Positions 62,101-64,000 of a DNA stretch of 64,000 bases are shown in pieces (the first letter of the stretch is position 1; the number at the start of each line of letters is the position of its first letter). The position numbers and the translations under genes are program-made. Under the pieces are notes generated by a model. It was not told the DNA's origin, ran no database searches, and saw nothing but the letters and a program-made list of their open reading frames with translations. Where the stretch lies: the NCBI GenBank assembly GCA_021464245.1, contig JADCRB010000068.1:8914134-8978133 (forward strand), written 5' to 3'. Origin of the DNA: Carallia brachiata. Its lineage: Eukaryota; Streptophyta; Magnoliopsida; Malpighiales; Rhizophoraceae.

Positions 62101-63143
62101 ACCCTGAACTTCTGAACCCCACTCTTGACATCCTGCTGCGCTTCTACTTTCGGCACAGCTCGCACAATCTTTGAGGAACCCGAGCCAGAACCCAAACCCA
62201 CAGATGACGAATCCTTTCCGGAGGGAAAGCTTATTGCTCTCCCATAATCATCAAACCCAGACCACATGGACGACTTTGGTGCCGTGCCTCTGGCACCATA
62301 TGGCTCCACCTTTCCACCTTCGTAGGCATAAACGCCATCCCCATAGCCATCACCACGGCCAAAGTCGTCATACATGCTTTCTGGTCTCTTCCCGTACAGA
62401 TCCGACCCCAAATCAGACCGACTCCGAAGGTAAGTCCCAAACTTGTCATCGGCAGAATACCCAATACTCTGATCAAACCGTGGGGAATTCTCATAAGGAC
62501 TGTCGTATGCGGGAGGAGGCCCCGTTGATCCTAACTGATTGTAAGGTGGTGCAGCCGCAGCGTAGGTGGAAGAGTAAGGCGTAGGGCTAGGATGTGGAGC
62601 GATGGAGGAGGTAGGAGGGCCGTGAACAAGAGGAGCCGACTGATGATGATGATGCTGATCAAATGGAGGAGGAGGAGGAGGAGGAGGAGGAGGAGGGGTG
62701 TAATAGGACTGCTGAGTGGTTGGAGGTTGGTAGGGGCCATGGGAATCGTAGGGAGGAAAGGATGGCTGTTGCTGCTGCAATTGCAATTGAAGGCTACTGG
62801 GAGGAGTGGGGGCGGCTACCTGAGGTTGTGGTAAAGTTGTTGTGGGAGAGGCATAAGAAGGGGCCGTAGGAGGAGGAGGGACAGGAGGATCGGTGGGATT
62901 CTGAGGAGGGTAATTTGGAGGATAAACAGAGTAATCGGAGGGATAAAAACCGCCGGTGGTAGTGGTGAAAGGCGGTGCGGAGGCATAGGAGGAAGAGGAG
63001 GAGGAGCCTCCTTGATGTTGTTGATGGTGGTGGGGATGATCTGCGGTGGGATTTGGATTGAAATTAGGGTTAGGGTTCGTAAGGTGAGATGCTGGTGGGT
63101 ATTGATAGAAGGAGTTGTAATCTGTTCCTCCTCCTTGTTGCAT
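59132..63143 (-). CDS. FREE1: FREE1, FYVE-domain endosomal sorting protein (10 exons, 630 aa)
   Basis: FREE1 is a plant-specific ESCRT component that binds PI3P and ubiquitin on endosomes and drives multivesicular-body and vacuolar sorting. Exons: 63143-62049, 61515-61429, 61349-61218, 61000-60869, 60738-60673, 60580-60470, 59969-59877, 59727-59694, 59364-59300, 59209-59132. All phases join and the last ends TGA. Residues 1-290 are a Pro/Gln/Tyr/Ser-rich disordered region with poly-Pro runs and SAPP/SAPL motifs that may be VPS23-binding sites. A conserved region contains RSRSDLGSDLYGKR. The FYVE finger (about 482-541) has CTACGTDFGPF, KHHCRNCGDIFC and VRVCDRCM, with all eight zinc ligands. 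A helix EDLAKKLQEEMEKNR follows. A C-terminal second zinc motif pairs VACPTC (597-600) and ECGVC (618-621). Length is close to the Arabidopsis protein, and the gene looks intact. Confidence 0.97.
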
Positions 63144-64000
63144 CGCTGCCTTGCGATCTGATCTGATCTAATCTGTTGGGATTTTACTTTCTTTTGTTTT
63201 CACTCACTTGTCTCAGAGAAGGAGAGAGAGAGAGAAACAGAGGGAGATGGCGAACGAAAGACGACTAATACGTAAACAAAACGAAGAAGATTAAACAACA
63301 AAGAGCAGAGGAATTATCTAATTCTATTAATAAGGAATTATTAACCGACGGTTGTTGTGGGAAACAACATCCTGTTCCTGTCTTGTGCTTTGGAGGTAAA
63401 TTTTCACATTCTATAATAAAAAGTAAAATATAATTACAAGTCCCCTCTAGCGCCGCTTGGTTTATATTCTATAATTGAAATTGAAATCGAAATTGTAAGA
63501 AGATTAGAGAACGGGAGCAGAGGAATTATCTATTACGCGGTGTTTGACTTTACTACGTAGAGGGTTGTATTTGTTTTTCGGTTTAAAAAAATAGAAATAT
63601 AAGTATTTAATAAAATATTTAGAAGGATTACTAATTGCTGATCAACAGTGCAATCAACTTTTGTTTATAAACGTAGGTTACTCTTATTTTTCAGAATTTC
63701 CGGCTATTGATATAAAATTTTTAGACTAAAATACCTTTTTTTTATTTTTTATTTGTAAGATTGAATTTTTTTATACTTTAAATTCTTTAATAAATTAACG
63801 TATTTTATTTTATTTGTAGAAAATAATATTAGTAGTTACTAAAAGAAATAAAATAATATTTTAGTTTATATGTGAAATTTTATTAAAAATATTTTTTAAA
63901 GTTTTCATGAAATTATTTTTTTTTTGTCCAAAAAATTATTGATTATTTTTTTTTATACCTCATTGCAAATTATTTTTTTTAGAACCGTAATATATATTAT
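63144..64000. other. FREE1 upstream region and AT-rich sequence
   Basis: A GA-rich tract at 63215-63250 lies in the presumed FREE1 leader/promoter on the minus strand. A phrase CAGAGGAATTATCTA occurs twice, near 63306 and 63516. The distal 400 bp are AT-rich with no recognised gene. Confidence 0.4.

Noticed and set aside
62171..62869. Plus-strand and other-frame ORFs over FREE1 exon 1
   Set aside because: Shadow frames of the Pro/Gln-rich FREE1 N-terminus.

Overview
This 64 kb window is nuclear DNA of a flowering plant, most likely a eudicot. It is AT-rich, its genes carry many GT-AG introns, and Ty1/copia, Ty3/gypsy, Mutator-like and hAT-like elements lie between them. No rRNA, tRNA or CRISPR array was found. 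Exon coordinates are hand-read from splice signals and from resemblance to plant families remembered without a database, so family names are strong but exact ends should be confirmed with transcripts.

Layout: 1-6.2 kb is AT-rich repeat-laden sequence with a hAT-like MITE, a roughly 320-bp direct repeat pair and an imperfect tandem array. 6.25-11.0 kb (+) is a La-motif RNA-binding protein of the LARP1b/c type. 12.0-14.8 kb (-) is a decayed Ty3/gypsy element. 15-23 kb is gene-poor with candidate non-autonomous elements. 23.1-29.0 kb (+) is a subtilase pseudogene (SBT5/CRSP-like) with two catalytic residues replaced and a deleted copia element nested inside. 29.7-32.2 kb (-) is an SKP1 gene. 33.3-35.6 kb (-) is a 429-aa protein of unknown function. 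37.2-37.5 kb is a large TG microsatellite followed by a hAT-like element. 40.4-45.2 kb (-) is a 13-exon PIG-S gene (GPI transamidase subunit). 46.8-48.3 kb is a candidate Pack-MULE carrying the first exon of an XRN exoribonuclease. 51.8-57.2 kb is a Mutator-like element with ~85-bp TIRs and a matching 10-bp target duplication; it carries a mudrA-type transposase and a convergent GRF zinc-finger membrane protein gene. 59.1-63.1 kb (-) is FREE1, a FYVE-domain ESCRT component.

The host genes are unrelated housekeeping functions: translation control, ubiquitin ligase scaffold, GPI anchoring and endosomal sorting. FREE1, SKP1 and the SBT5-type subtilase lie in the same relative order as I remember for Arabidopsis At1g20110, At1g20140 and At1g20150/20160, which suggests conserved microsynteny. 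The most interesting structure is the MULE at 51.8-57.2 kb: two genes end tail to tail only 3 bp apart, as in maize MuDR, but the second is a small GRF zinc-finger/transmembrane protein rather than mudrB.
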